The translations under genes were made by a program, and so were the position numbers. From positions 188,115,851 to 188,179,850 of the forward strand of contig NC_133156.1 of assembly GCF_040802235.1 (NCBI RefSeq): a DNA stretch of 64,000 nt, given 5' to 3'. The notes beneath the pieces were generated by a model. It was not told where the DNA came from. It was given only the letters and a program-made list of their open reading frames with translations, and did no database searches. The number at the start of each line of letters is the position of its first letter. The first letter of the stretch is position 1. This document shows positions 20,901-33,790 of the stretch, piece by piece. The stretch is from Manis javanica (lineage: Eukaryota; Chordata; Mammalia; Pholidota; Manidae).

Positions 20901-22928
20901 CACTTTATTTTTTTAAATTTTTTATTAAGGTGTGATTGATATACACTCTTATGAAGGTTTCACATGAAAGAACCATGTGGTTACTACATTTACTCATATT
21001 ATCAAGTCCCCACCCATACCCCAATGCAGTCACTGTCCATCAGTGCAGTAAGATGCCACAGATTCACTGTTTGTCTTCTCTGTACTACGCTGTCTTTCCC
21101 GTGATCCCCCACACCATGTGTACTAAACATACTACCCCTCAATCCCCTTCTCCCTCACTCCCCACCCACCCTTCCACACCCCTCCCCTTTGGTAACCACT
21201 AGTCCCTTCTTGGAGTCTGCAAGCCTGCTGCTATTTTGTTCCTTCAGTTTTGCTTCATTGTTATACTCCACAAATGAGGGAAATCATTTGGCATTTGTCT
21301 TTCTCCGCCTGGCTTATTTCACTGAACATAATATCCTCCAGCTCCATCCATGTTGTTGCAAATGGTAGGATTTGTTTCTTTCTTATGGCTGAATAGTATT
21401 CCATTGTGTATATGTATCACCTCTTCTTTATCCATTCATCTACTGATGGACACTTAGGTTGCTTCCGTATCTTGGCTATTGTAAAAAGTGCTGCGATAAA
21501 CATAGGGGTGCACGTCTTTTTGAATCTGAGAAGTTGTATTCTTTGGGTAAATTCCAAGGAGTGGGATTCCCAAGTCAAATGGTATTTCTATTTTTAGTTT
21601 TTTGAGGAACTTCCATATTGCTTTCCGCAATGGCTGAACTAGCTTACATTCCCACCAGCAGTGTAAGGGGGTTCCACTTTCTCCACATCCTCACCAGCAT
21701 TTGTTGTTCTTAGTCTTTTCAATGCTGGCCATCCTTACTGGTGTGAGATGATATCTCATGGTGGTTTTAATCTGCATTTCCGTGATGATTAGTGATGTGG
21801 AGCATCTTTTCATGTGCCTATTGGCCATCTGAATTTTTTCTTGGGAGAATTGTCTCTTCATATCCTCTGCCCATTTTTTAATTGGGTTATTTGCTTTTTG
21901 GGTGTTGAGGTGTGAGTTCTTTATATATTTTGGATGTTAACCCCTTGTTGGATATGTCATTTACAAATATATTCTCCCATACTGTAGGATGCCTTCTGTT
22001 CTGTTGATGGTGTCCTTTGCTGTACAGAAACTTTTTAGTCTGATGTAATCCCAATGAGTTCATTTTTGCTTTTGTTTCCCTTGCTCAAGGAGATGCGTTC
22101 AGGAAGAAGTTGATCATGCTTATATTCAGGAGATTTTTGTCTATGTTGTCTTCTACGAGTTTTATGGTTTTGTGGCTTACATTCAGGTCTTTGATCCATT
22201 TTGAGTTTACTTTTGTGTATGGGGTTAAACAATAATCTAGTTTCATTCTCTTGCATGTAGCTGTCCAGTTTTGCCAACACCAGCTGTTGAAGAGGCGGTC
22301 ATTTCCCCATTGTATGTCCATGGCTCCTTTATCATATATTAATTGACCATATATGGTTGGGTTTATGTCAGGGCTCTCTAGTCTATTCCATTGGTCTATG
22401 GGTCTGTTCTTGTGCCAGTACCAAATTGTCTTGATTACTGTGGCTTTGTAGTAGAGCTTGAAGTTGGGAAGCATAATCCCCCCACTTTATTTTTCCTTCT
22501 CAGGATTGCTTTGGCTATTTGGGGTCTCTTGTGGTTACATATGAATTTTAGGATGGTTTCCTCTAGTTCATTGAAGAATGCTGTTGGTATTTTGATAGGA
22601 ATTGCATTGAATCTGTAGATTGCTTTAGGCAGGATGGCCATTTTGACAATATTAATTCTTCCTATCCATGAGCATGGGATGTGTTGCCATTTATTGGTAT
22701 CTTCTTTAATTTCTCTCATGAGTGTCTCGTAGTTTTCAGAGTATAGGTCTTTCACTTCCTTAGTCAGGTTTATTCCTAGGTGTTTTATTCTTTTTGATGC
22801 AACTGTGAATGGAACTGTTTTCCTGATTTCTCTCTCTGCTAGTTCATTATTAGTGTATAGGAATGCCGCAGATTTCTGCATATTAATTTTGTATCCTGAA
22901 ACTTTGCTGAATTCAGATATTAGGTTTG
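20890..22928 (-). mobile_element. 5'-truncated L1, antisense, about 2 kb
   Basis: Read on the minus strand from 22928: late RT domain ('[20 protein letters not shown]', open at 22435-22913), frameshift at the G6 run, then '[18 protein letters not shown]' (22085-22474), ORF2 C-terminus, 3' UTR and tail. Truncated in the RT thumb. Its 3' end ('gaaacc-ttcataagagtgta'-type) is the same older subtype as the L1 at 38.1-40.9 kb and differs from the full-length copy. No clear target-site duplication was found. Confidence 0.93.
22435..22913 (-). pseudogene. L1 ORF2 fragment (RT thumb region)
   Basis: About 160 codons of ORF2 covering '[15 protein letters not shown]', '[18 protein letters not shown]', '[20 protein letters not shown]' and '[17 protein letters not shown]'. 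It lacks the catalytic FADD because of 5' truncation. It loses frame where a run of seven G is reduced to six (22485-22490 on the plus strand as C6). Confidence 0.9.
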
Positions 22929-25835
22929 GAAGGAGGCAGGGGTGTATCTCAGAATTCCTGGGCAATTATGCCAGGTCTCAGGCAGGACTAGAATTGGGAA
23001 CTTGAAGGCCTTTGGGACTCTTCTGTCTCCGTTTTCTCTGTGATTCTACTTCACCCTCATTCTCATTCTCTCTACAGCTTGGTCTCCTTGTCTCTCTGGC
23101 CCACAGAATGGAATATGTTCACTGCCTTCCTCTCTCCATGTCTCCCAAGTTTACTTGACAAGTTTTACTCCCAAATTGAGAATAAGTCAGTCTTTTGCTC
23201 CCAGTTCCATATTCCCAAGAAGGGAGAGGTGATGGGCACATCCCAGGATGGGTGCCCTCCCCTGGTCAAGCAGTGTTGGTCAAGGGGTGGTACAAACATG
23301 GCTGTTTCTGAGAGAGGAGTGGCTGAGCATGTACCTCAGTGTCTAACATTCAGCAGTATCCATCATGCCAAGGCAGATAACATTCCTCCCTCAAGTTCTA
23401 GGCACACAGTAATATTCAGTTAGACAAAGATGAAACAATATACAACAAAGGAATTACGTGATTAGTAGATGAGTCAGGGTCACCTCCTCTCCTCCTATAC
23501 AACCAAATTCTCCTTCTTGGGAGAGCCTGTTACCTCACAATGGCTGAAGAAGTGGAGTGTTTTCAGGCTCTAGCCTTGAGGGGAACACAGTAGATACTCT
23601 GTGTTGACAAACACCTGCTCATTAAGTCTTAGTCCACAGCCCTGTCTGCTTTCTCCCCTTTATCTGTGTCCCACAGACCCCACCAGCACTAACAGGCTTT
23701 GCTGTGGTCAAGGGAATCCTTTGCATTTGGCCTTTTTCCTGCTCTCTTCCTCTTTGTGAGTTTTTGGCCAAGGAGAGAGTGTCTTCACGTCCTCAGAGAG
23801 CTTTGCTCTCTGACCCTCCACAGGCCCCTTTCCTGTGGCCCTTCCTGCAATGGCTCTGAGTTTCCAGAAAGTTTCAGGGTTATAGTTATCCATCCTCAAG
23901 TCTAATAGGTATAAATTTGCTTCACAAGATTCAGGTGTGAGAAATAATGTTCTTTTTTAAAAAAATCAAATTAATCCATCCAACTGTGAGCTCCCACCTA
24001 CAAACTGATAAGAAGTCCAATATGGCCGTTACATGTGGCCAAGGGATCAGATGATGATCCTGGAGTTTACACCATGCCAAGAAGCTGGGAGAACCTGATC
24101 CCTGGTCCCAGGGAAGGGCCAGCAAGGCACTTTCTCCCTTTGCTGCAGGATGTGGCTGCCAAGCTGGGCCTACCATGTGTCACCGTGAGCAGGTTCAGGG
24201 AAATCATTCATGACCGAGGGGGCTCACAAGAAACCTCTCCACAGGTCTTAAGGCCCCCAGGCTCTGTAGGGGGTGCCTGCAGGCCTCACTACTATGGTGC
24301 TCCTTCCTCCCAGTGTCCTGTCTCCAGAGTCCTTGTCTCCCCTCTGGGCACATCCACCCTTTAATCTTCAGTCTCACCTCACTCCTCTGTGACCTGAGTC
24401 TGAGCTTTAGAAAACAAAGGTCAATTAATTGTCCTGTGAGACAAGAGAAGCTCCTACCTCAGGACATAGGCATGAGGTGGGGGGCAGTTGAAAATGTGGG
24501 TACCACTTATTCCTCAATGCACCTTCAACACCAGACAACATTAATTTCTTCATCAGGAGAAGCTGCCAGAGCCACTCATTTGCATGGCACCCCGTAGTTT
24601 TCCCACCACAGAAAGAATAGGAAGGTATCGCCCAGATCACAGACCACAGACCTGGAATGGGAAGACCCCCCAGAGGGTCTCACTCCCAGAGGCCATCTGG
24701 CAACGTTTCAGGGTGAGCAACCCTCACTGTACAGCTTTGTACGGAAGCCTGGAGCACAAGAGATTTTTTGAACAAAGAATGCAATACATTCTTTATAATG
24801 ATTATTTATATTAAATCGTGTTGTTATTTGTTTAAACACCTACTAAACCAAAGGCATTACATGATAAATACAGGCTTCCCCAGGAGACAAAAGACTTGAG
24901 TTTTCAGAATTTCTATTACAACTGCTCTAAACTGTAAGTTCTCAGAGGTCAGCATTCCAAGTCTTAATCATCTCTGTCCTCCCCACTCAGACACACAGAC
25001 CTCTGTAATGATTCATGAATTAACTTCTTTCTGCTCCCAGTTCTTTGTTTAAGTGCCCAAATGAAGATGAAAGATAAAACACTCACCCCATAGTTCCCTG
25101 GGGACCTGTGGGAGGGAGCACTTGTGAGGTTTGCTTCTGACACGAGGCCAGGGTAGCACAGCTCCAGGAGAACTTTGTGAATAAATGGGTTGGGAGTGTC
25201 TGTAATCCTTCCAGGGAGTGAGGGGTAGCTCCTGAGCCATGAGCCCACTGTGCAAAGCCAGTGCCCATCTGTCCAATGGAGAAGGTTTCCTCAGAGAGGG
25301 AGACCCATTGGCTCTACCCATAGATACCAGTCACCGTCTGAACTCTCTCCAAATGTTTACTATAAAGACTTGGCAATTTTTACTCAAAATTCATTATGTG
25401 AATAAAAAATTATTCCATTATAGAATTGTTGGTTCTCCAAGAATGTTGAGGATTTTGCAATCGCAGATGGAGGGCATACTACACACATACCTCCACTCTC
25501 TCGGCAGAAGCAGGTGGAAGACAGTGGAAAAGGCTGTGAATTAAGTAGTTGATACTAAGAGGCCAAAAAATCCCATAATTTAGAAGAAGAAAAGTTGAGA
25601 AGGAATAAAGTATATTGCAAAAGGCAAGGACATGAGATATCCTGTCTACCATATATGCAATTTGTTTCTGTACATTCCATGCACTCATTTTGGATCTTTA
25701 ACCAATAATTTCATTGTTTACTTATATTACATTGTTGTGATGCAGAAGGAAAATATAACTCATATCCAATAATCCAATCAGTATTATTATGTCTTGCATA
25801 CAAAGGTACCCACTAATGAAAATTAGACAGCTATG
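22929..25835. other. Unassigned intergenic DNA
   Basis: About 2.9 kb of moderate GC content with no gene or repeat I can name. Open frames of 60-109 codons occur on both strands, overlap, and show no domain or splice support. Confidence 0.4.
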
Positions 25836-26674
25836 TGAAAAAGAATGAAACTGCACTGCTATCTTACAGCATATAAGAATTCACTCAGAATGGATTGTAG
25901 ACTTGAATGTAAGACCTGACACCGTAAAACCCCTGGACAGACACACAGGGGGTGAGCTCTCTGACATCAGTCTTAGTGATGTTTTGGCTCTGACTCCAAA
26001 GGCAAGGGAAACAAAAGCAAAAATAAACAAGTGAGACTAAATCTAACTAAAAAGTTTCTGCACAGCAAAGGAAGCCATCAACAAAATGAAAGTCAGCCTA
26101 CTGACTGGGAGAAGATATTTGCAAATCATATATCTGATAAGGGGCTAATATCCAAAAACATATAAAGAACTCATATGATTCAGTAACAAAAACACAAACA
26201 ATCTGATCAAAATTATTTGGGCAGGGAATCTGAATACACATTTTTACAAAGAAGACATACAGATGGCCAAAGCATATGCTAATATGCTCCACATCATTAA
26301 TCATCAGAAAATGCAAATCAAAACCACAATGAGATATCACCTCACGCCTGTCAGAGTGGCCGTTATCAAAAAGAGAAGAAATAAATTGTTGGCAAGAACA
26401 TGGAGAAAAGGAAACCCTTGTCACTGTTAGTAGGATTACAAATTGGTATGGACACCAGGGAAAACAGTATGGAGATTCCTCAAAAAATTAAAAATATAAC
26501 TACCATATGATCCAGCAGTTCCACCACTGGGTATCTATCTGAAGAAAACAAAAACACAAATTTGAAAGGATACATGCACCTCTATGTTCATTGCAGCAGT
26601 ATTTACAATAGCCAAGATAATGGAAACGACCGAAGTGTTTATCAATGGATCAATGGATAAGAAGATGTGAGATG

Positions 26675-26815
26675 TGTGTGTATGTGTGTGTAATATATAG
26701 CATATGTTTTGTATGTAGTTATATACATACATGCACACATATATATATCATGTTTTGTATGTGTGTGTGTGTGTATATATATATACACACACACACACAT
26801 ACATACATACATATA
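26675..26815. repeat. Compound TG/TA/CA microsatellite
   Basis: TG, TA and CA dinucleotide runs and (CATA)n units expanded inside the old L1. It contains a 48-bp perfect palindrome (26756-26803). Confidence 0.95.
26756..26803. repeat. 48-bp perfect palindrome
   Basis: Symmetry axis between 26779 and 26780. Left arm: TGTAT, then seven GT units, then ATATA; the right arm is its exact reverse complement. It could extrude as a cruciform or hairpin. Confidence 0.95.
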
Positions 26816-27417
26816 CAGTGGAATACTACTCAGCTGTAAAATAGAATGAAATCTTGCCATTTGCAACAACATAGACGGACTGTGAAGTATCATGCTAAAT
26901 GAAGTAACTCAGACAGAGAAAGACAAATGCTGCTTGATTTCACTTATATTTATAATCTGAAAAGCAAAACAGACAAACCACCAAACCAAACCCAGACTCA
27001 TAGATACAGAGAACAGATTTGTGGTTGAAAGAGTGAAGGGTTGTTGGGGTGAGGGATAAAATGGGTGAAGAGGATCAAGAAGTACAAACCTGCAGTTATA
27101 AAAAATGAATCATGGGGTATAATGTACAGCCTGGGGCGTATAGCCAATAATATTGTAATAACTTTGTATCATGACAAAATGGTAACTAGACTTATTGTGA
27201 GTAATTTTGCAATGTATACAAATTGGTATGCCTGAAACTAATATACTATTGACTGTCAATTATACCTCAAAACAAAAGTTAATTAAAAAATTTTTAAATA
27301 ATACAAAAATTTTTAACACCCCCCCCCCAAGGATACCTACTAATGAATTCATTAAATGTTAAATAATTAGATAATTGTTAAATACTTGGTATCAGTGGTT
27401 ACAAGACCTTAGCATAC

Positions 27418-27572
27418 ATCAGGATCCCCTGGAGTTCTTGCTAAAACTCAGACTGCTGAACCCAGAGTTTCTGATTCAGTAGGTTTAGGATGGGGTATGA
27501 GAACTGGCATTTTGAGTTCCCATGTGATGGTGATGCCTGCTGGTCCGGGACCACACTTTGGAGCCATTGATT
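27418..27572 (-). repeat. MER5A-like hAT relic
   Basis: 'catcaggatcccctggagtt', 'cagagtttctgattcagtag', 'gatgcctgctggtccgggac' and 'cacactttggagcca' match antisense MER5A closely. The best-preserved MER5 in the window. Confidence 0.85.
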
Positions 27573-27769
27573 TGTAATATTTAGAGCTCCTTGGTGGATT
27601 GTTTGTAAGTGTTTATGTTTCAGTGATTGAGAGGATATTGGTTGGGGTTTTTGCTTAAGCTGGGAATGCATGATCATTTTCCCCATTTTTATTAGTGAAA
27701 TAGTCTTTTCAGATTCCCGGACTCAGTTTGTATGTGTGTGTGTTATAGTGGGAGGTTTCCCACATATGA
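27573..27769. other. Unassigned intergenic DNA
   Basis: No recognisable feature. Confidence 0.4.
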
Positions 27770-28440
27770 CATGGAGCAATTCTTGAACACCAGCAAGGTA
27801 TCCTGAGAACTCAATTCTGACAGCATCACCAGCACCTGATTCCCCAGGCTAAAGGCCCAGTCCTGAAAGACTGCCCCTCAGTCTCCACTCCAGACACCAG
27901 TCGCAAAGCCCAGGATGTCACCTGTGCTACCGACGGACAGGCTAGTTTGGAGGTTCCAAAAACCTCCTCCTTAGGTCTGGTTATTTTGCTGGAGTGGCTC
28001 ACAGAATTCATAAAAGATACCATTTAATAAAAGATTCTGTTGAGGATACACATGAACAATCAGATAAAGAGGTACATAGGGCAAGTTCCTAAATAAAGGA
28101 GCTTCTATCCTGGAGCTTGGGGCCTGGCTCTTGGCGTATGAATGGTTCTTGTTGGCCAAGTATGGAAAGCCCATCTCTATCACAGGGAAGCAGATACACA
28201 AGGAGCACAATGCTCTTCTCCTGGGTTCTGTGAGGGCTTCATTGCATAGTCCTGATTAACTGAGTCAATGGCTATTGGCTGGTTCAACCTACAGCACCTC
28301 TGAGTTGGGGGCTTGAAGCTGAGGGTTCCCACTGTCTAATTAGTCCCCCACCCACCAGCCCCTACCCTTGGGTGGGGGTCCAAAAGACTCTCCATTAACA
28401 TAACAAGACACCCATTTCACCTTTATGCCTCTGAAGTGGA
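27770..28440 (-). repeat. ERVL-type LTR-like relic, antisense
   Basis: 'gctggagtggctcacagaat', 'gtacatagggcaag', 'gggttctgtgagggcttcat', 'gattaactgagtcaatggct' and 'cccttgggtgggggtccaaa' follow the antisense order of a common mammalian LTR (ERVL class in my memory). Neither LTR end is precisely defined. Confidence 0.5.
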
Positions 28441-29540
28441 ACTGTGGATAAAGACCAAACGTATCTGACAAATAAATTTTAGCCATCTGAATGATCAAAA
28501 CAATGTATTTCCTAGAGGTCATTATATCGCATACAGACACTTGCTCACCCAAAATCTCCAGCATTTTTTTAGGAACAGATTAGATTCAAATAATCCTTCA
28601 TGCTGGTGCTGCCAACTTGAGGCTGTCCGAGGAGTTTGCTGGAAGCCACCTTCTCATCCAGTGACCCACCGATCAAGACGGGGTGACTTCAATAGCCTGG
28701 CTGTGCTGGGAGAGAAGAGTGGCCTGAAAGGGACTTTGCGGCCCTGTGAGGAAGAGAGAGAAAAGCCCCTGCATTCTACTGCAAGGCTGAAAGCCCTTTT
28801 ACTGCTACTGCAAACCACGGGGAGAACTTGGCTGTGGGCCTGGAGCTGGGGGAACCAGAGTCACAGGTATGTTACTCAGTGCCCTGGAAGGCCCCACTGG
28901 GCAATTTAGGGAGTCCTGGCTTGGCTACTGTAGGGCACTGATGGATGGCCACAGGGCATTCTGTGGGGCCTGAGGTGTAGGTGCCCCACCTGGATGGGGC
29001 TGCTGGTCGGCATTAGAGCCCACATCAGGCAGGGAAAAGGAGAAAAAAGAATGAAGAGCCATTTCCAGCTTTTGGGATTCCAAATAGGGCTCTGAATGTT
29101 TTGGAGAAATGAAGCAGGGTTGGGAGTCAGGAATCCATGCCCGTCTCAACCCCGGCTCGTCTGCAGAACTCATCACCTCCTTCTTAAGACAGGTCTGGAA
29201 ACTGAGGTTCCTTCCTGGTATCAAATCAGAGGGTGTGCACACTGGCTGCTTTCCCAGCCTGAGAGTGGAGTCCGAGGGGCTCCCCATGAAGTGAGATCCG
29301 GGCCTTCCCACCTCTGTTTATGCTTCTCCAGAGGCTGCACCATGCATGCCGATGCTCCCCTCTCATGTTCATTAGTTCTTGGTCTGTTTGTTTGGAAAGT
29401 GAGGCTAGGAACACATATCCCATCATTGGCAGGAGGGTATTGTGGGAATCAACTCATTTCAAAAGATGAGTGAATGAATTTTTGGAATATTGTTGAGGAG
29501 AGCAAGTCTCTGTGTTTTGAGATTGTTTATAAGGAGTTCT
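28441..29540. other. Unassigned intergenic DNA
   Basis: Moderately GC-rich. A 122-codon frame at 28541-28909 and overlapping frames on both strands at 28925-29473 show no domain. No feature called. Confidence 0.4.
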
Positions 29541-29544
29541 GAAC

Positions 29545-29648
29545 TCCACGTGGGTGGGGTATTGTCTGATTTCTCATTGATATCCTCAGCTCTTAGTACA
29601 ATGACTGACACATAGTGGGCACTCAAAAAAATTTGCTGAGTGAACAAA
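29545..29648 (+). repeat. L2 3' end relic
   Basis: 'ctcttagtacaatgactgac', 'acatagtgggcactcaaaaa' and 'ttgctgagtgaacaaa' match the sense 3' tail of L2. Confidence 0.65.
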
Positions 29649-30595
29649 AGGGAAAAACAAAAAACATAGAAGGATAGAATTTAACAACTGGAGAATCTTA
29701 GGGTCAGTCTCAAATCTTGATTTCTAAGCCCAGCAAGGTTTATATTCAAGCTATTGCAGACTCAAGAATGGAAAATAGAGCAGGCCTTCACAGTGGAGCT
29801 CCACTGGGTCTCACATTAAGGTTCTCTTTCTGCTCTGCAACTACATGAAACTCATTTTTGGAAAAACAAAAACAAAAAAGACCTTAAGCTCTAATTATTG
29901 GCTCTTTTCTTGGCAAGGAAAAAAACATTCCAGTCCAGCTCTGAGCATAACATGTCTGGTCCTATTCATTCACTTATAAAAACTTGGAAGTTTTCTTGGC
30001 ATTCTTTGTTCTCACTCCAGGTTCCTGGAGGGGTCAGAAAATACATATCATCTGTGAGCCCTTTCTCAGTCACAGCAAAAACCAGCCTGCCCTCCCGCCC
30101 CCCAATGGCTTCTCCAACCGCTTGGCCTCACCATCATGCCAGCTCTCACCCAGAACAATCTGGGTGACAGTCGTCAGTCAGAAAGAACTGCAGAGGCCTA
30201 TGGTCCTCTCACTACAGAGGCTATGCAGCTTGCCAGGTCACCCGTTGTCCAGTGGTAACCCCTCCCCATGTCCCAGCTTGAGGACACTTAACAGAAAGGA
30301 CGCTGCTCATCAACTGACCCTGGACACCTCTCAGACCACAGGGCTGTCATGAGAGGGGTGTGGGTGGCGAAACCAGCAGGCTGTGGGCTAACGGCCAGGG
30401 AAGTTGCATACCTCCCCCCACAGCCTCTGACTGCCCTTCCTCTCACACTACAGCACCGGAGAGGCAACATCTGCTCTATTCAAGTGGCAACCCCTGCTGC
30501 CCTGGCCCATCCTGACCCTTCGCTGGCTCTTCCCTCAGCACTGGAGCCCCTCTGTGTGTTTGTGCAAGCAGAAGGAGAGGAGCAGAAAGATGTCT
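29649..30595. other. Unassigned intergenic DNA
   Basis: No recognisable gene or repeat. Confidence 0.4.
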
Positions 30596-30599
30596 GTCA

Positions 30600-31090
30600 T
30601 CTGCTAACAGTGGTTACCTTGGGCATTGGGATTGGAGGGGGCAGATGGAGATGATGAACCTTTCTTTTATCCACCTCCATGTTGCTTGACTTGTTACAAC
30701 CAGCATCTATTACACACGCAATTTTTAAAGATCCAATAAAATTAAAAAGCAAGTTGCAAAAGGATGTATACAGTATGATATCATGTATATAAAATGCAAA
30801 ACTATACTGAACAATACTACGTATCTTACGGGACTATGCCTAGATAGTAAAAGTCCCAAACCTGCCCAGACACTACCCACTAGCTGGGGAGAGCTATTAC
30901 GGGAGGGATAAAGGGGTCTGGATTGTTGACATGTGTTTCCTTAAAAAAAAAAAAAACCTCAAAGCAAACACAGCAAAGGTCACTGTTCCTCAGAGCAGGC
31001 GATGGGCACTTCGGGGACTGTTACAGTATTCTACGTGATTCTCCGTATGTTTGAAATACTTCATAAGCTAAAAACTAACTACAGAAAAGG
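30600..31090 (+). repeat. Unnamed old repeat, two overlapping relics
   Basis: Two passages resemble one mammalian 3'-end consensus: 'aacagtggttaccttgggca' with 'ttttaaagatccaataaaat', then 'aagcaagttgcaaaaggatg', 'tatacagtatgatatcatgt' and 'acttcataagctaaaaac'. An A14 run at 30941-30955 may be an internal tail. Family not named. Confidence 0.35.
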
Positions 31091-31239
31091 GGGAAAAGGA
31101 CTGAGTTTACCTTATTTGTGACTTAGCAACTCCCTATACATCCTCCTGGTATAAGAACGAGGGGAAAGAGGAGGCGGGAAGGCAGGGTCCCAGGGAGTCT
31201 GGAAGAGTTAGAGTGCTCTTATAATTTTCCTTGTTCTCT

Positions 31240-31580
31240 GCCTTAGTCCGTTTGGGCCACTATTCCAAAATACCACTGGCTGGGGGACTTAAATAACAAA
31301 TATTTGTTTCTCACAGTTCTGGAGACTGGGAAGTCCAAAATCAAGGTGCCAGCAGAATCATGTCTGGTGAGGGCCCTCCTCCTGGTTTGCAGACGGCCAC
31401 CACGCCATTGTACCTTCTTCTTATTTGGGCACTAACCCACCATGGGGGTCCACCCTCATGACCCTGTCTAAACCTAAGCATATCCCCAAGGCTCCCCCTC
31501 CAAATACCGTCACCATGGGGATTAGGAGCTTCAACATACGAGGTTTGAGGGGACACAAAATTCAGTTCATATTGAATATT
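31240..31580 (-). mobile_element. MLT1 (MaLR) LTR, antisense
   Basis: 'ccttagtccgtttgggccac', 'tttctcacagttctggagac', 'tccaaaatcaaggtgccagc', 'tctggtgagggccctcctcc', 'cctcatgaccctgtct' and 'ggggacacaaaattcag' are the antisense MLT1A/B LTR in order. Well recognisable. Confidence 0.85.
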
Positions 31581-32765
31581 CTTCTACAATGTCTTATTTG
31601 GCAATGAAAAAGGAAGAGAAGCAAAATTAATGTACTCGGCATGAATGGATGCATGCATGGGTGAGTGGAAGGAAGGCTGGCTGGCTGGACCTGGGGGTAG
31701 ACGACCTAAGGAACCAGCGGCTGCCAGGTTCTTGGTACACGTTAGAATCTGCCTTGTCATGGACACTCATGGGCCATCCCCTGTGGCTGTGGGACTGCTC
31801 TCTGCTCCCCTGGGGATGTAACACAATGCTTTCATGAAGCCAGGCCCCTTGTGCTTTTGCCTGCCAAACTAAAAGTACCTATGTGTGGTAAAAGCACCTA
31901 CAGCCAACTATCTCCCGTGCGCCCCAGGGTGAGTGTTCCCGGTATCCTTCCCCAGTCCTGAGTTGGAAACTGCAGCTGTGGCCATAGGCACCCACTGGGT
32001 CAGTGACTCACCTGACTTCAGGGAATGAGGAATAATAATAAATTGTGTGACCATTGCATATTCACTATGTCAATATTTTTCCTCCAAAAAATTATCTGAG
32101 AAATAGCAGGCAGTGAGTGAGGTGCATCACCTGGATCTGGGGCACTGAGAACCTGGCTGCAGTCATAACTAAGGGCATGTCTCCTGGCTTGGAGAGCAGA
32201 GCAGAAATCACCCACTAGCCAGCACAGGTGGCCTCTAGAAGCCAGCCTGGTGGGAAGAGCCCAGCCTCTCAGGGCGGCTAATGTTTGCCGATCCCTCACT
32301 ATATCCCAGGTGCCGTGCACAGTCGGTGTTTGCTTCTCTCAGCAGCTTTGAGTCAGGTGCGCTGTGTGGCTGAAATGCCAGGTGAGCATAAGGGATGCAC
32401 TACAAAGGACCTGCTCGGGAGGTCAGGACTTGGGTGGAGAGGACCCGAGGCCACGCTAAGGCTCCATCCGTGGGGTAACAGAATTTTCAAAGGCACTTGG
32501 TAGGGTAGTGGCACAGCCTGACTCAGTTCTGGGGAAGGTCACTATAGCTTCAGGATGGAGAATGGGGTGCAAGAGCTCAAGAGTGGAGGCTGAGGGACGG
32601 TCACCACTGCAGCTGGGCAGGAGCCATGGAGAGTGGGGCTGGTGCAGGGACTCCAGGTGAGAATGGGGGAACGGCTCCCCAGTCTTGAGAGGGAAGCAGC
32701 ACAGAGAAGGGAGCCAGGGAGGCAGCAACAGTCAGACAAGGAGGAAGAGACCGTGGATGGGGTGT
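31581..32765. other. Unassigned intergenic DNA
   Basis: No gene or clear repeat. 32285-32400 has weak MIR/L2 phrasing. Confidence 0.4.
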
Positions 32766-32769
32766 CTTG

Positions 32770-32885
32770 CTCAGGCTCTGCCACCAACTAGCTTGCAGGC
32801 CTTGGGCAAATCCCAGCATCTCTCATCAGTTTCCACTTCCGTAAAATGATGGGGTTGGTTACAGCTGCCCCACTGCAACGACTCT
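32770..32885 (+). repeat. MIR SINE relic
   Basis: 'gccaccaactagcttgcagg', 'ccttgggcaaatcccagcat', 'tcagtttccacttccgtaaa' follow sense MIR. Confidence 0.7.
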
Positions 32886-33435
32886 AGGCCTAAGGGCCCC
32901 AGCCTAGTGCCCAGCACCACCAAGGGCATCAGGGGAACTGCCAAGTGGCAGGGCGCCAGCGTGCAGGCACCACAGCCAGTAGAGCGGCAATGCCGAGGCG
33001 AGGGGTGGGCATGCGCTGCCAGGGCTCGCCAGTGTGGCCAGTACACCAGAGTGACCATGGCAGGGCTCCAGCCAGGCGTGGGCAGTGCCGGGCCGTGAAC
33101 CACATCCTCTCTTGACGTAACTGTCTTCACAGCAACATGTTTGCTCAGTGGTGCTTTGCCAGGACTCTGGTCAAATGATTTCTGCAATCCTCACTGTCAA
33201 GTTTAAACTTGGGCTAGGGAGCACAGCACCAAAGAGCAAACAGCAAGACAGCCCCGAAGTCACCGCAGCTCTCCAGCTCGGGCTTCTGGTGTGCAAGGGA
33301 TGGGTGGCTCTTCTGGAAGTGCCTCCTGCCCTTGCTGTTCTGGGAGCCTCTGGTGAGAACCTGGCCTTGGGAATCACATGGAGTGGAGGTGCTCCCCGCC
33401 GCTGAGCCGAGTGCCTGGCTGGGCTTTTCTGGTAC
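32886..33435. other. Unassigned GC-rich DNA
   Basis: GC-rich with several CpG, no recognisable exon or domain. Confidence 0.4.
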
Positions 33436-33439
33436 TGCC

Positions 33440-33790
33440 TCGTGTTAGAAATGAGAGACACCACTGGGTACAATGGTTAAGCACTCATCTTGGCTGTGTT
33501 CAAAGCCTAACCCCTTTCTGTATACTTTTTATACGTTTTCAGCTGTATGTGAAGCTTATATTTCACTTACCAGTCATGGCAAGTGGCTTAAACTTACCAC
33601 TTATTTCTGTGCCGCAGTTTCCTCATACCTGCTAAGAAAGCATGATGGAGCCCATTGTGGCCCCATACAAGGGGATGGTGATGCTGCCTACTTCATTCTT
33701 AGGAATATTAAGTGAGATAATACCAGTAAAACATTTAGCACAGAGCCAGGCCCACTGTAAGTGCTTGGTTAACTGATAGCTGTTCCCATA
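33440..33790 (+). repeat. MIR SINE relic with internal expansion
   Basis: 'tacaatggttaagcactcat' opens a sense MIR that continues through 'gcagtttcctcatacctg', 'aatattaagtgagataatac' and 'cagagccaggcccactgtaa' and 'gtgcttggttaactg'. It is longer than a normal MIR (about 260 bp) owing to a ~90-bp interruption around 33515-33600. Confidence 0.65.

Larger units (their letters stand above)
25840..27295 (+). mobile_element. Old L1 (L1MA-type) 3' part
   Basis: Diverged ORF2 C-terminus ('gaatgtaagacctgacaccg', 'ggcaagggaaacaaaagcaa', 'aagaactcatatgattcag', 'atgcaaatcaaaaccacaat') and a 3' UTR with 'ataatattgtaataactttg', 'atggtaactagacttattg' and 'cctgaaactaatatac', a signature of L1MA-class elements. 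Interrupted by microsatellite expansion at 26675-26815. Confidence 0.85.

Noticed and set aside
22929-23425. L1 or LTR continuation beyond the antisense L1
   Set aside because: L1 similarity stops near 22928, and the following sequence matches no repeat I know.
24131-24175. Small exon (acceptor 'ctccctttgctgcag', donor 'gtgagc')
   Set aside because: Only about 36 bp, no partner exon, and similar stretches recur by chance.
26675-26815. CRISPR-like array
   Set aside because: Units are dinucleotide and tetranucleotide microsatellites with no unique spacers.
28541-28909. 122-codon open frame as a gene
   Set aside because: No recognisable domain, no promoter or polyadenylation context, and the frame starts within LTR-like flanking DNA.
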